Shown here piece after piece: positions 1 through 9,400 of a stretch of 64,000 nt of DNA (within the stretch, counting starts at the first letter, position 1; every line of letters begins with the position of its first letter). The notes under the pieces are model-generated. The model was not told the origin of the DNA and did not search any database. It saw only the letters and a list, made by a program, of their open reading frames with translations. Made by a program: the position numbers and the translations under genes. Source of the stretch: Coprococcus ammoniilyticus (GTDB taxonomy: Bacteria; Bacillota; Clostridia; Lachnospirales; Lachnospiraceae). The stretch spans positions 124,001-188,000 of the forward strand of contig NZ_JAOQJS010000004.1 of NCBI RefSeq assembly GCF_025567345.1. The letters run 5' to 3'.

Positions 1-158
1 CGTTCAATATCATTTGAGTCCATGACACGTTCGGTAACTTCCTGATTATCACGGAATACACCACTCTGTTTCAAAAGTTCATCCACTAATGTTGTTTTGC
101 CATGGTCAACATGGGCAATAATCGCAACATTTCTGATATCATCTCTGGTAATCTTCAT
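1..158 (-). CDS. typA: Translational GTPase TypA/BipA, N-terminal fragment
   Basis: The gene reads leftwards from an ATG at 158 and runs off the window edge, so only about 52 residues are visible. They begin MKITRDDIRNVAII and contain the G1 P-loop AHVDHGKTTL, then a stretch ending in MDSNDIER that leads towards the switch I region. This is the opening of TypA/BipA, a ribosome-binding GTPase of the EF-G/LepA family linked to stress growth and 50S assembly. LepA, encoded at 55050, starts similarly but differs in the residues after the P-loop. A plausible ribosome site (AAAGAAAG on the minus strand) and a good promoter lie upstream. Confidence 0.9.
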   Translation of the reverse strand, partial: MKITRDDIRNVAIIAHVDHGKTTLVDELLKQSGVFRDNQEVTERVMDSNDIE

Positions 159-211
159 TTTTTTCACTCTTTCTTTATGATATTAAAATTACTTACAATA
201 CAACGTTTACC

Positions 212-240
212 ATTCTAGCATACGAAAAAAAGCATTTCAA
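212..240 (-). promoter_or_regulatory. Predicted sigma-A promoter of typA
   Basis: On the minus strand there is TTGAAA (235-240), a 17-nt spacer, and TAGAAT (212-217). Each hexamer is one mismatch from the vegetative consensus. It lies about 55 nt upstream of the typA start. Assigned by pattern only. Confidence 0.55.
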
Positions 241-373
241 TGGAAATGATAGCCGAAAATTATACCAAAATATTCGGTAAAATGCGCCGAACTGTACAAA
301 AATATGTTATTATTAGAAAGTATGACAGGCGGGAACGGTTCCTGCTAAATAAGTGATTTGGAGAGGTATTAAA

Positions 374-1681
374 ATGAATGAGAAAAAGGGCAGAGCGATC
401 GCACTGTTGCCGATCGGTGTATTTCTGTTATTGTATCTGGGACTTGGGATTATATTTGAATATGTGATGAAAATTCCGATGGGCTTTTATAATGTGCCTA
501 TCATCGTGGCATTTCTTGCAGCTATCCTGGTCGCATGTATCCAGAACCGGGAATTGGTATTTGATAAGAAGCTTGAGATTATGGCACAGGGAGTTGGGGA
601 TAAGAATATTATAACGATGCTGTTGATCTTCCTGGCAGCGGGTTCGTTTGTCGGGGTAGTCGGAAGAAGCAGCGCAGAGAGTGTAGCATATTTTATGCTG
701 ACACTGATCCCGGCAAGATTTTCAGTAGCGGTTTTGTTTGTTGTTGCTTGCTTTGTATCAGTTGCTATGGGCACTTCGGTTGGAACAATCACATTGTTAA
801 CACCGATTGCTGTAGCAGTGTCGAGAGCGTCTGGCTTTGATATGGCATTTTGTGTTGCATCGGTTATGGGTGGAGCAATGTTTGGGGATAATCTTTCTTT
901 TATCTCAGATACGACGATTGCGGCATGTAATGGACAGGGATGTGAGATGAAAGACAAATTCCGGGAGAATTTCTGGATTGCGTTTCCGGCAGCGGTTATA
1001 ACGCTGATATTAATTCTTGTACTTTCATTTCAGACCGACATACAGGGTCAGGTCAGCCAGACTTATAATCTGGTGCAGATCATACCGTATGTTCTGGTGT
1101 TGATCGGTGGAATTATAGGGCTGAATGTATTTATCGTATTACTTACGGGAATTGTATCCGGAGCATTTATTATGCTGATATGGGGACATACTGCACCTGT
1201 TGATCTTCTGACAAATATGGGCTCCGGTGTTTCCGGAATGTTTGAAACCTGTATGGTAGCAATATTAGTAGCGGCGTTATGTGCACTGATTCGGGAATAT
1301 GGCGGTTTCGATGCACTTCTCAGTTGGATACACAGGATCTTTCGCGGAAAGAAAGGCGGACAGCTCGGAATGGGGTTGTTAGTCGGAACAATGGATATTG
1401 CAACTGCAAACAATACGGTAGCGATCGTTATGGCAAATCCGATTGCTGGAGAAATGGCACAGGAATATGGAATCTCTCCGAAGAAGACTGCCTCTTTGCT
1501 TGATACTTTTTCCTGTATCTTTCAAGGGATGATCCCATATGGTGCGCAGATGTTAGTTGCAATTGCCGCGGTAGGAGAACTGGGTGATTCCATTTCTGCT
1601 TTTCAGATCATGCCGAAGCTTTTTTATCCGATGTTCTTGCTGCTGACATCACTCGTTACCATAATAAGAAGTGATAAATAA
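374..1681 (+). CDS. Na+/H+ antiporter, NhaC family
   Basis: A 435-aa polytopic membrane protein with about eleven or twelve hydrophobic segments. The stretch around residues 130-190 (MGTSVGTITLLTPIAV, then GGAMFGDNLSFISDTTIAA) is typical of the NhaC ion-transporter superfamily, which exchanges Na+ (or a similar small ion or metabolite) for H+. The ATG at 374 is preferred because GGAGAGG lies 7 nt upstream. An in-frame GTG at 353 has no ribosome site. The gene stands alone and ends at a long hairpin shared with hslO. Substrate cannot be set from sequence, and related families carry malate/lactate or tyrosine. Confidence 0.8.
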   Translation: MNEKKGRAIALLPIGVFLLLYLGLGIIFEYVMKIPMGFYNVPIIVAFLAAILVACIQNRELVFDKKLEIMAQGVGDKNIITMLLIFLAAGSFVGVVGRSSAESVAYFMLTLIPARFSVAVLFVVACFVSVAMGTSVGTITLLTPIAVAVSRASGFDMAFCVASVMGGAMFGDNLSFISDTTIAACNGQGCEMKDKFRENFWIAFPAAVITLILILVLSFQTDIQGQVSQTYNLVQIIPYVLVLIGGIIGLNVFIVLLTGIVSGAFIMLIWGHTAPVDLLTNMGSGVSGMFETCMVAILVAALCALIREYGGFDALLSWIHRIFRGKKGGQLGMGLLVGTMDIATANNTVAIVMANPIAGEMAQEYGISPKKTASLLDTFSCIFQGMIPYGAQMLVAIAAVGELGDSISAFQIMPKLFYPMFLLLTSLVTIIRSDK

Positions 1682-1702
1682 TAGAGACAATTCAAAGAAT
1701 AT

Positions 1703-1776
1703 AGAAAACGCTGATCTGTTCACATTGTCAATAAACTCTTTGGTAGTATTCACATAGGAACAGATCAGCGTTTTCT
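1703..1776. terminator. Bidirectional terminator, 19-bp stem with long loop
   Basis: The arms at 1703-1721 and 1758-1776 are perfectly complementary (core AACGCTGATCTGTTC) around a 36-nt loop. T-rich sequence follows on the plus strand and A-rich sequence lies before it. It sits between the convergent NhaC-type gene and hslO and can serve both. The loop is unusually long for an intrinsic terminator. Confidence 0.75.
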
Positions 1777-1779
1777 GTT

Positions 1780-2655
1780 TTATTTGCCAAGTAACATATT
1801 TTCCAGTTCCTCTGGTGAGAAGGTGTAAGAGGAGTTGCAGAACTGGCAGTTTACCTCGATCGGCTTATTGTCTGCGAGCAGATTTGCAATCTCCTTTTTA
1901 CCGAGACTGATAACAGCCTGTGAGAAACGTTCCTTGCTGCAGTTGCAGTGCCACTTCGTAGGAATGGTATCGGTAACTTCTACATTATAGCCTTCAAAGA
2001 TCTGCTTCACGATATCAAGCGGTTCCATACCCTGGTCGAGGAGAGCGGTAATGGATGTGAATTCACCCAGACGTTTTTCCAGATCAGAGATCAGTTCCTC
2101 GGATGCAAATGGCATAAGCTGAATGATAAAGCCACCGGCTTGTTTTACTGTGTTGTTCTTCTCCATCAGAACACCTAAAGCTACAGAAGTTGGAATCTGT
2201 TCTGAGGTTGCAAAATAATACGTCAGGTCTTCTGCAATCTCACCCGAAACAAGCTGGGTCTGACCGATATAAGGCTTTTTTAAGCCGATATCCTTGATCA
2301 CGGAGAGCACGCCCATATCAAGAGCTTTAGCGACATCCAGTTTTCCCTTATCATTTGCATGCAGGATAACTTCCGGATTGTTGACATAGCCTTTGACATT
2401 GCAGTGCGCATCAGCAGTCACTGTCAGTCCGCCGATCGGACCGCTGCACTGGATCTGGAGCGTTAGAAGATCGGAGTCATTCTTACATGCAGCCCCCATC
2501 AATGCACCTGCGGTCAGCAGACGACCGAGGGCAGCAGTGGCAACCGGACTGGTATTGTGAATACTTCTTGCTGTTTCAACGATTTCCTTTGTGGTGCCGG
2601 CAAAGAAACGAACCTGTCCATCTGCCGCCATACCTCTGATAATATAATCACTCAT
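1780..2655 (-). CDS. hslO: Redox-regulated chaperone Hsp33
   Basis: A 291-aa cytosolic holdase chaperone activated by oxidation. The family's C-terminal zinc switch is intact: C237 and C239 (WHCNCS) and C270 and C273 (NCQFCN) are the four zinc-ligating cysteines that form disulfides under oxidative stress. The N-terminal domain shows the expected features (MSDYIIRGMAADGQVRFFAG, and CSGPIGGLTV near residue 90). Length is normal for Hsp33. It is transcribed leftwards and ends at the hairpin shared with the antiporter gene. Confidence 0.95.
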   Translation of the reverse strand: MSDYIIRGMAADGQVRFFAGTTKEIVETARSIHNTSPVATAALGRLLTAGALMGAACKNDSDLLTLQIQCSGPIGGLTVTADAHCNVKGYVNNPEVILHANDKGKLDVAKALDMGVLSVIKDIGLKKPYIGQTQLVSGEIAEDLTYYFATSEQIPTSVALGVLMEKNNTVKQAGGFIIQLMPFASEELISDLEKRLGEFTSITALLDQGMEPLDIVKQIFEGYNVEVTDTIPTKWHCNCSKERFSQAVISLGKKEIANLLADNKPIEVNCQFCNSSYTFSPEELENMLLGK

Positions 2656-2716
2656 ATGTTATTCCTCGTTCTTTCTATATATAATGTAAAATATTGCACT
2701 TTTAAGGTGCCTTTTT

Positions 2717-2796
2717 AAAAATAATACCTGCATTTATAAAGTGCTGATTAATAACAAAATAATACTTGTACTTATAAAAGTAGTGCTTAATAATAA
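2717..2796. repeat. Tandem imperfect ~40-bp repeat, two copies
   Basis: Copy 1 (2717-2755) and copy 2 (2756-2796) abut and match at most positions: AATAATACYTG, then YTTATAAA, AGTG and TTAATAA. AT-rich, and located between the starts of hslO and the end of the methyltransferase gene. No function is evident. It could contribute to the hslO promoter region or be a slippage product. Confidence 0.6.
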
Positions 2797-2826
2797 ATTG
2801 ATGACTAAAATCACTACGGCAGGAGA

Positions 2827-3600
2827 TCAGATATATAATTTGCCTTCGTGATGTTTTTCTCTGGCTATCACATAGACACGTTCACTGTCATCGGTTGCTG
2901 GCGTGTGTGTAAATGCATCATACATGGCAAGAAGCTCCATACCTGCCTGTTCTACACAACGAATCATGTCCTCACAGGTCAGTCCGATCTGGTAATGGAA
3001 TTCCTGCGTTTTTCGGTACAGGTCGTCCTCCTCTTTCAGAAACAGGCTGAGTGCAAGCTCGTTGACATTCTGTTCCTCATCATAATAATTATCCCAAATG
3101 AAGCTGACATCATCCCGATCCTCAGCAATCACTGAATCTGCAACGACATCCCGGAAATAGTGTTTGGTCTTAAAATCACAGATAAAGATACCCCCTGCTT
3201 CCAGATAATTATTTGCAAGAGAAAAAACGGTAGTGATCTGATCTGTATTTGACAGATAGTTGATGCTGTCGCAGACACAGACGATGGCATTTACTGTTCC
3301 GAATAATTCAAAGGAACACATATCCTGCTGGAGATACATAATGGATGAGAAACCATTCGCAATCTTTTTTTCATTTGCAATCTCTAACATATCAGGAGAT
3401 ACATCAATTCCGATCATATCATAGCCAGCGGTGGCAAGTCCTTCCGTGATTGTTCCCGTTCCGCAGCCAAGCTCGGCAACCAGACCTTCGGTGATATTGT
3501 ATTCATGGAGCAGGCTGGTGATATAAGATATCCATTCGTCATAAGGAATGTTATCCATCAGCTCATCGTATACCTGCGCGAAGCTTGTATAGGCATCCAT
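2827..3600 (-). CDS. Class I SAM-dependent methyltransferase
   Basis: A 257-aa soluble protein with the Rossmann-fold SAM-binding signature: motif I VAELGCGTGT at residues 41-50, an acidic residue at the end of beta-2 (MIGIDVSPDML), and motif II/III sequences downstream (CVCDSINYL). It resembles the broad Methyltransf_25/11 group common in Firmicutes. Substrate is unknown. The ATG at 3600 has GAGG 8 nt upstream on the minus strand. hslO lies 171 nt downstream in the same orientation. Confidence 0.85.
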   Translation of the reverse strand: MDAYTSFAQVYDELMDNIPYDEWISYITSLLHEYNITEGLVAELGCGTGTITEGLATAGYDMIGIDVSPDMLEIANEKKIANGFSSIMYLQQDMCSFELFGTVNAIVCVCDSINYLSNTDQITTVFSLANNYLEAGGIFICDFKTKHYFRDVVADSVIAEDRDDVSFIWDNYYDEEQNVNELALSLFLKEEDDLYRKTQEFHYQIGLTCEDMIRCVEQAGMELLAMYDAFTHTPATDDSERVYVIAREKHHEGKLYI

Positions 3601-3729
3601 AGAAAAACCTCATTTCATAAAATCTCAATGCCATCATTATATACATCTCAGAAAGGAAAAACAACCGTTTCTTTTGGAGCAGTTTTCTATTTGCTGCGGC
3701 AGACAGAATGTAAAAAATAAGGTTTGAGA

Positions 3730-3758
3730 TTGAACATGGTGGGCTTTTGTGTTAATAT
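3730..3758 (+). promoter_or_regulatory. Possible sigma-A promoter of corA
   Basis: TTGAAC (3730-3735), a 17-nt spacer, TAATAT (3753-3758), about 58 nt upstream of the corA start. Each hexamer is only a partial consensus match. Confidence 0.35.
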
Positions 3759-3816
3759 AAATTCGGTTAGAAATCCTCATATGGAAGAAACCATATATGA
3801 AAGTGGGTAGTTTGGC

Positions 3817-4764
3817 ATGATAAAGTTCTATAGAACAGATCATAAGGTTTTGTCAGAGATAACAGAATATGAAGACAATATGTGGGTTTGTATGACGAAA
3901 CCTACAGTAGATGAGACCAAACTGATTGCAGAAGATTTTGAGATTGATCTGGCAGATGTCAGAGCTGCATTGGATGATGAGGAGAGCTCCCGTGTGGAGG
4001 TCGAAGATGGTTATACACTGATCCTTGTCGATATTCCGTCGATCGAGATGAGAAATGAACGCGAAGCATATACAACTATTCCTTTGGGTATTATCCTCGT
4101 AAAGGACATTCTGATCACGGTATGCGCGGAGGATACGCCTGTTCTGGATGCATTTATTGAGTCAAAGGTAAAGGAATTCAGTACAAAGAAACGGATGCGC
4201 TTCATGTACCAGATTTTATATAGAAACTGCATGACCTATCAGTATTATCTGCGAGTTATGGATCGCAGAAGAAATCTGATCGAGCAACGAATCCAGGATG
4301 AGACAGAGGATGCGGATCTGATTGATCTTCACGAACTGGAATCTAACCTTGTATACTTTGCAACATCACTTCGTGCAAACGGAGTTGTATTAGATAAGCT
4401 TGCAAGATACAGCAGTATCAAGCAGTACCCGGAGGATCAGGAGCTTCTGGATGATGTTATGGTCGAGAACAAACAGGCTATCGAGATGACCGGAATCTAT
4501 CGAGATATCATAAGCGGTACAAGAGAACTGATGACGACGATTATCAATAACCGCCTGAACAATATCATGAAGTTCTTAGCGGCTATCACTATCGTAATGG
4601 CGATCCCGACGATCATATCCGGTATCTATGGAATGAACGTATCAGGTAAGTGGATGCCTCTCGCAGAAACCCCATACGGCTTCTACATTGTATGTGGCAT
4701 CATCGTTCTGATCTGTATTATCATAGCCCTAATCCTCAAGAAAAAGAAAATGTTCAAGATGTAA
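3817..4764 (+). CDS. corA: CorA-family divalent cation transporter
   Basis: A 315-aa protein with a long acidic cytosolic N-terminal region and two C-terminal membrane helices (about residues 250-272 and 285-308). The diagnostic GMN motif (YGMNV) sits at residues 272-274 at the end of the first helix, where CorA pentamers form the ion selectivity filter. It probably imports Mg2+, though CorA relatives can move Co2+, Ni2+ or Zn2+. The C-terminus is lysine-rich (LKKKKMFK), as is common. A monocistronic unit followed by a long hairpin. Confidence 0.92.
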   Translation: MIKFYRTDHKVLSEITEYEDNMWVCMTKPTVDETKLIAEDFEIDLADVRAALDDEESSRVEVEDGYTLILVDIPSIEMRNEREAYTTIPLGIILVKDILITVCAEDTPVLDAFIESKVKEFSTKKRMRFMYQILYRNCMTYQYYLRVMDRRRNLIEQRIQDETEDADLIDLHELESNLVYFATSLRANGVVLDKLARYSSIKQYPEDQELLDDVMVENKQAIEMTGIYRDIISGTRELMTTIINNRLNNIMKFLAAITIVMAIPTIISGIYGMNVSGKWMPLAETPYGFYIVCGIIVLICIIIALILKKKKMFKM

Positions 4765-4770
4765 AAATAA

Positions 4771-4833
4771 ATCCGTCAAGCAAATAAGCAGCGCGTCTGT
4801 GTACAGACAACGCTGCTTATTTATTTGACGGAT
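4771..4833. terminator. Long hairpin downstream of corA
   Basis: Arms ATCCGTCAA...AAATAAGCAGCG and CGCTGCTTATTT...TTTGACGGAT pair almost completely. They are continued by an inner GTCTG/CAGAC stem around a TGTA loop. There is no U-tract on the plus strand, but the minus strand has a T-rich run after the hairpin. It may act as an RNA 3'-end stabiliser or as a terminator for leftward transcription. Confidence 0.6.
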
Positions 4834-4837
4834 AAAC

Positions 4838-4904
4838 ACACATAAGCATGAAGGATGATAGTCCGGAATGCGCATGTGTGTAGCGATTTCGAAAGTTCGA
4901 AGAA
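4838..4904 (+). repeat. 67-bp direct repeat, copy 1
   Basis: Starts ACACATAAGCATGAAGG and ends TTCGAAAGTTCGAAGAA. It matches the copy at 4944-5010 with a single difference (T versus C in GGAYGATAG). It contains inverted segments ACACAT/ATGTGT and GCAT/ATGC and two TTCGAA palindromes. Non-coding. Confidence 0.9.
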
Positions 4905-4943
4905 CGGAGAAATCGTATTATTTTTACAGGTAGAGGGAGGGGG

Positions 4944-5010
4944 ACACATAAGCATGAAGGACGATAGTCCGGAATGCGCATGTGTGTAGCGATTTCGAAA
5001 GTTCGAAGAA
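4944..5010 (+). repeat. 67-bp direct repeat, copy 2
   Basis: Second copy of the unit at 4838-4904, at a 106-bp offset. The 39-nt spacer between the copies includes a G-rich run (GAGGGAGGGGG). The same intergenic region also holds structured element A. Nothing else is recognised in the ~500 nt between corA and sbcD. Confidence 0.9.
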
Positions 5011-5077
5011 TATTGACCCCCTTGCTTCATAATGCTAAACTTAACTTATTTAAAAAACAACATTCATTTCAAAGACA

Positions 5078-5220
5078 GAAAGTTTCTATCCTTTGAACTT
5101 ATGGAACAAACCTGTTTGAATGCCGGTACTTAGCGATCCACGAAGTGGGAGCTTAGAACCGCTGCATGAAAACAGAGCGAGAGCGATTTGCGTAATAAGT
5201 TACTAAGGATAGAAACTTTC
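5078..5220 (+). ncRNA. Structured element A (putative RNA in sbcD leader)
   Basis: The outer arms 5078-5093 and 5205-5220 pair over 16 bp, continued by AACTTAT (5096-5102) with ATAAGTT (5195-5201). Nested inside are CAAA/TTTG (5107-5110, 5187-5190), CTGTTT/AAACAG (5112-5117, 5170-5175), CGGT/ACCG (5124-5127, 5158-5161) and an apical CCAC/GTGG hairpin (5138-5148). The unpaired segments GARTGC, GCTGCAT and GARCGAGAGYGA are shared with element B at 10909-11056, while most stems differ in sequence yet still pair. It ends 45 nt before the sbcD start with no terminator, so it would form part of a leader or be a processed RNA. I do not recognise the family. Confidence 0.55.
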
Positions 5221-5265
5221 GTCCGGGAAACATGGAAAACATGTATGGGAAAGGAGATAACAACG

Positions 5266-6423
5266 ATGAAGCTGTTTCATTTGTCGGATCTGCACATTGG
5301 CAAGATCGTAAATGGATATGAGATGTGGGAAGACCAGCGCTATGTGTTTGACCAGATCCTTGCATATGTAAGAGAAGAACAGCCGGATGCCGTGATGATC
5401 GCAGGAGATATCTATGACAAAGCAGTTCCATCCGCAAAAGCAGTAACAGAATTTGATGAATTCCTGACTGAACTTGCAGACAGCGGAACGATCATCCTCA
5501 TTATCAGTGGCAATCATGATTCGGCAGAACGTCTGGATTTTGCCAGCAGTATCATGAAAAAGCAGAATATATATATGAAAGGAACCTATGGTGGAGAAGC
5601 CATGAAGGTGACGATGCAGGATAAATGGGGAGATGTGAATTTTTATCTGATGCCGTTTGTAAAGCCGGCAAACGTAAAAAATACATTATCGGATTTAACA
5701 GAAGAACCGGAGAAAGAGTCAGCAGCCTTAACATATACAGAAGCCATGCAGCAGGCAGTTGCAGCCATGCAAGTTGATCCGGGGAAAAGAAATGTACTGA
5801 TCACCCATCAGAACGTAACAAATAGTGGAGTGAACCGGCGGTCGGATTCGGAGACAATATCGATCGGTGGACTGGATAATATTGACCGTACGGTATTTGA
5901 TATATTTGACTATGTGGCACTTGGACATCTTCATTCTCCACAGCAGATCGGAAAGCCGGAGATTCGGTATTGTGGCACACCGGTTATCTATTCTATGTCG
6001 GAAGCCGACGATCAGAAATCTGTCACAGTGGTAGAACTTGGAGAAAAAGGAAAGCTTTCGATCCGTGAACTGCCCCTGCACCAGCTTCATGCGTGGTACA
6101 ATTTTACGGGTACACTTGATGAAGCCATGAGCCGGGAAGCAAATGAAGATTATGCGAGAATTGTGCTAACGGATAAGGAAACGATCATTGATGTTCAGGC
6201 GAGACTTCGGACCGTGTATAAGAACCTGATGTCAGTAGAATTCCAGATGGCAGATGGCAGCAGAACGGAACAGGAACGGACACTTGAGGACGTGAAGAAT
6301 CTTGCACCTGATGAGGCATTTGCGGATTTCTATAACAGAAAGATGAAACGGGAGCTGTCCGATGAAAATGCAGTTTATATCAGACAGTTGATCCGGGATT
6401 ATTATGAACAGAGACAGGGGTGA
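5266..6423 (+). CDS. sbcD: Nuclease SbcCD, exonuclease subunit D
   Basis: A 385-aa calcineurin-like phosphoesterase of the Mre11/SbcD family. The metal-binding motifs are visible in order: DLHIGK (residues 8-13), AGDIYDK, GNHDSAERL, a histidine in THQN, and GHLHSPQ. With SbcC it cleaves hairpin DNA and blocked ends during repair. The ATG at 5266 has AAGGAG 9 nt upstream; longer in-frame extension has no ribosome site and overlaps element A. Its stop lies just before the sbcC start, so the two are probably translationally coupled. Confidence 0.95.
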   Translation: MKLFHLSDLHIGKIVNGYEMWEDQRYVFDQILAYVREEQPDAVMIAGDIYDKAVPSAKAVTEFDEFLTELADSGTIILIISGNHDSAERLDFASSIMKKQNIYMKGTYGGEAMKVTMQDKWGDVNFYLMPFVKPANVKNTLSDLTEEPEKESAALTYTEAMQQAVAAMQVDPGKRNVLITHQNVTNSGVNRRSDSETISIGGLDNIDRTVFDIFDYVALGHLHSPQQIGKPEIRYCGTPVIYSMSEADDQKSVTVVELGEKGKLSIRELPLHQLHAWYNFTGTLDEAMSREANEDYARIVLTDKETIIDVQARLRTVYKNLMSVEFQMADGSRTEQERTLEDVKNLAPDEAFADFYNRKMKRELSDENAVYIRQLIRDYYEQRQG

Positions 6424-6425
6424 AG

Positions 6426-9400
6426 ATGATGCGGCCACTGGTACTTACAATGGAAGCGTTTGGAACGTATATAGAAAAAACGGAGATTGACTTTCGAAAA
6501 TTTGGGAAACAGGGGCTTTTTCTGATCTCGGGAGATACCGGATCGGGAAAGACAACGATATTTGACGGAATCATGTATGCCCTTTACGGAGAGACCAGCG
6601 CAGGAAGCGGGAAGAATAACACCGGACGAAACGGTGAAATGCTCCGAAGTGATTTTGCAGATCCAAAGCAGCTTACCTATGCAGAGCTGTTATTTGAAAG
6701 CGGCGGTCATGAATATAAGGTCTGGCGAAGTCCAGCGTATGAGAGACCGGGATACAAATCCATGAAGCAGGCAGAAGTGCGCTGGATGGAGGATGGACAG
6801 GAGACAGAGCTGAAAGCGGCAGATATTGATGGTAAGCGGACAGCAGGGGTGATCGGCAGGGTAAGAGAAGTGTTGGGACTTACGGCCGATCAGTTCCGAC
6901 AGGTTGCGATGATCGCACAGGGAGATTTTAAGAAGCTGTTAGTTGCGGATACGAAGACCCGAAGCGATATCTTTAAGACGATATTTGATACGAAGATTTA
7001 TGAATATATCCAGAACAGGATCGCACAGGACTGTAAAGAGGCAGAGGGGGTCTATACAGAGCTTGTTGCAAAGGTAGATCGTACGATAGAGGGAGTAGAG
7101 CTGCCGGATGAAACGGAGCTTTATAAAACAGGACTTCAGGATCTGCCGGAGCATCTGGAAAACCGTCATCTTGCATTTGATGATATTCTGGAAGAGCTGC
7201 ACAGTCTGAATCAGATCGAAGAAAAGCAGGCGAAAGATCTGCATCATCAGATTGAGAGTTATACACAGACCAATAACCAATATGACAACTGGTATACAGC
7301 AATCGAGAAAAATAAGAGAATCATCGGTCAGACCTATGATGGCTATGTGGCACATCTCGATGCATACAGACAGGTGAAGCAGGAATTTGTCAGTGCAGAA
7401 GCACAGAATCATAGTATGGAAGCACAGTCTACAGAACCGCTTATGCTGAGACAGGCGGAGCTTCAGAAACAGGCAGATTCTTTTGTGCGGTTAAATGAGA
7501 TGGAGAAAGAATTGCTGCTTGTGGAGCAGGTATGCCATCAGGCAGGAAAGAAAAGACAGGATATTCTTGAAACAAAGAAGAAACTTCAGAAGCAGACCGA
7601 GGAGCTGGAACAGATCGTGAATCCGGGTGACACTTCACAGGTGAAGCTTGAGAAGGTTCAGACAGAAAAGAAACAGATTGCAGAACGTATGCAGCGGTTA
7701 CAGGAGCTTGAAAAAGAATGTCTGGAGATTGATCATCTGGAAATTAAGAAACAGCAGATGGTGGTTGATAATCGGAGTGCATTTGAGAAGCGGAATCAGG
7801 CAAATGCGAATTACGAGGAAGCTATCAGAAATCGGAATGATCAGATCTGTGGAGAACTGGCAGCAAACCTACAGGAGGGAACACCGTGTCCGGTCTGTGG
7901 AAGTAAGACACATCCGGAAAAGGCACATTGTGACGGAGCTGTTGTAACAGAAGAAATGGTAAAGAAGCTCCGGGCTGCATTTGATCAGGCGGATGCTTCA
8001 TTCAGACGAAAAGAAAATGAGCTTGGAAGCCTGAATGGTCGTCTGGAAGAAAAACGGAATCAGACAACAGCAGCGGTTATGGAGATGGCAGCCTTTACCA
8101 TACCGGATCAGACAGTACAGGCTGATGTTCTGATAGATGAGGTCAGAAAACTGCATGTAATCTGGGAGAAAAGGACAGAGGAAACAGAAGCCAGACTGCG
8201 GACACTTGAGAAAGAGCACAGAAGTTATCAAGAACATAAAAGGCAGCTTGGCGAGCTTCGTTTGCAGATAAAAGAACTGGAAGAAACGGAAGTGCGGGTA
8301 ACAGAGGAATATCAGGAGGCAGACCGGAGTTACACGGCAAAGCAGGCAGCCGCGGCACAGATGCGACAGGAGATCCGGGGGGATGAGTCGGATATCCTGA
8401 AGCAACTGCAACAGGTGAGAAATGAGATTGCCGAGGTGAACCGGAAGAAGACAGAGGCAAGAGATACTTATAATAAACTTGCAAAGGAACTCTCTGCACT
8501 GGAAACAAATCTGAAGCGTGATGCAGAAGATCAGAATATGCAATACAGACAGGAATGGCAGTTGGAGAAAGATGTTCTTTCTGCACTTGAAACGGACAGC
8601 GGAGAAATGAACACATCTGTAAATGACGAAAGTGTGATACAGAAGCTTCCTGACAGCAATCAAGAAAATGATTTTGCAGATGAACAGGAACTGGAAAAGC
8701 AGGCAGGCGGCTACGGAGAATGTTATACACATTTCTGTACGGCATCAACGGTTCTGCTTGAACAGATATCCGGGCAGATAGAACGCACGATCCGGAAGAA
8801 AAACAGTGTTGCCATCAGGCATGATGCGATCGCGGAACGATTAGTTAAGAATAAGGCAGCATACAGCAAATTAAAGAAGGATTATGGAGCATATCTGAAT
8901 ATCTATAAGAGATACAGTAAGCTTCAGGATCTTTCACAGGCTGCACTTGGTAATTATAAGCTGGAAACCTATATACAGGAGGTCTATTTTGACCGCATTA
9001 TAGACAATGCGAATCACAGACTGCGCCAGATCGTATGCAACCAGTTTGAGCTGAAACGCGGACAGAAGACTGCAGGAAACAGAGGGCTTGATCTGTTCGT
9101 GCTGGATCATCGGACAGGAAAAGAAAGAGATGTCAAAACACTGTCCGGCGGGGAAGCATTTGTAGCATCTCTGTCTATGGCACTTGGACTTGCCGATATT
9201 GTATCTGCAAATGCGGCAGGTGTAAGAATTGATACATTATTTATCGATGAAGGCTTTGGCTCTCTGGATTCTGATATTCTGGAGCAGGCATTAAATGTAC
9301 TGGCTGAGTTGTCCGAGTCCGATCATCTGGTTGGTATCATATCTCATGTGGAAGAGCTGAAGCATCGTATCGACCGCCAGATCCTGGTTACTAAGGATCA

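Noticed and set aside
5078..5220. Elements A/B as ordinary MITEs
   Set aside because: A MITE family keeps its terminal inverted repeats. Here the outer repeats are unrelated between copies while the core is conserved, which fits an RNA stem better. Insertion into pre-existing hairpins remains a minor alternative.
7998..8732. Long minus-strand open frame of about 244 codons inside sbcC
   Set aside because: It is antisense to the SbcC coiled-coil coding sequence, has Cys/Leu-rich low-complexity translation, no ribosome site and no family resemblance. It is a shadow of the real frame.
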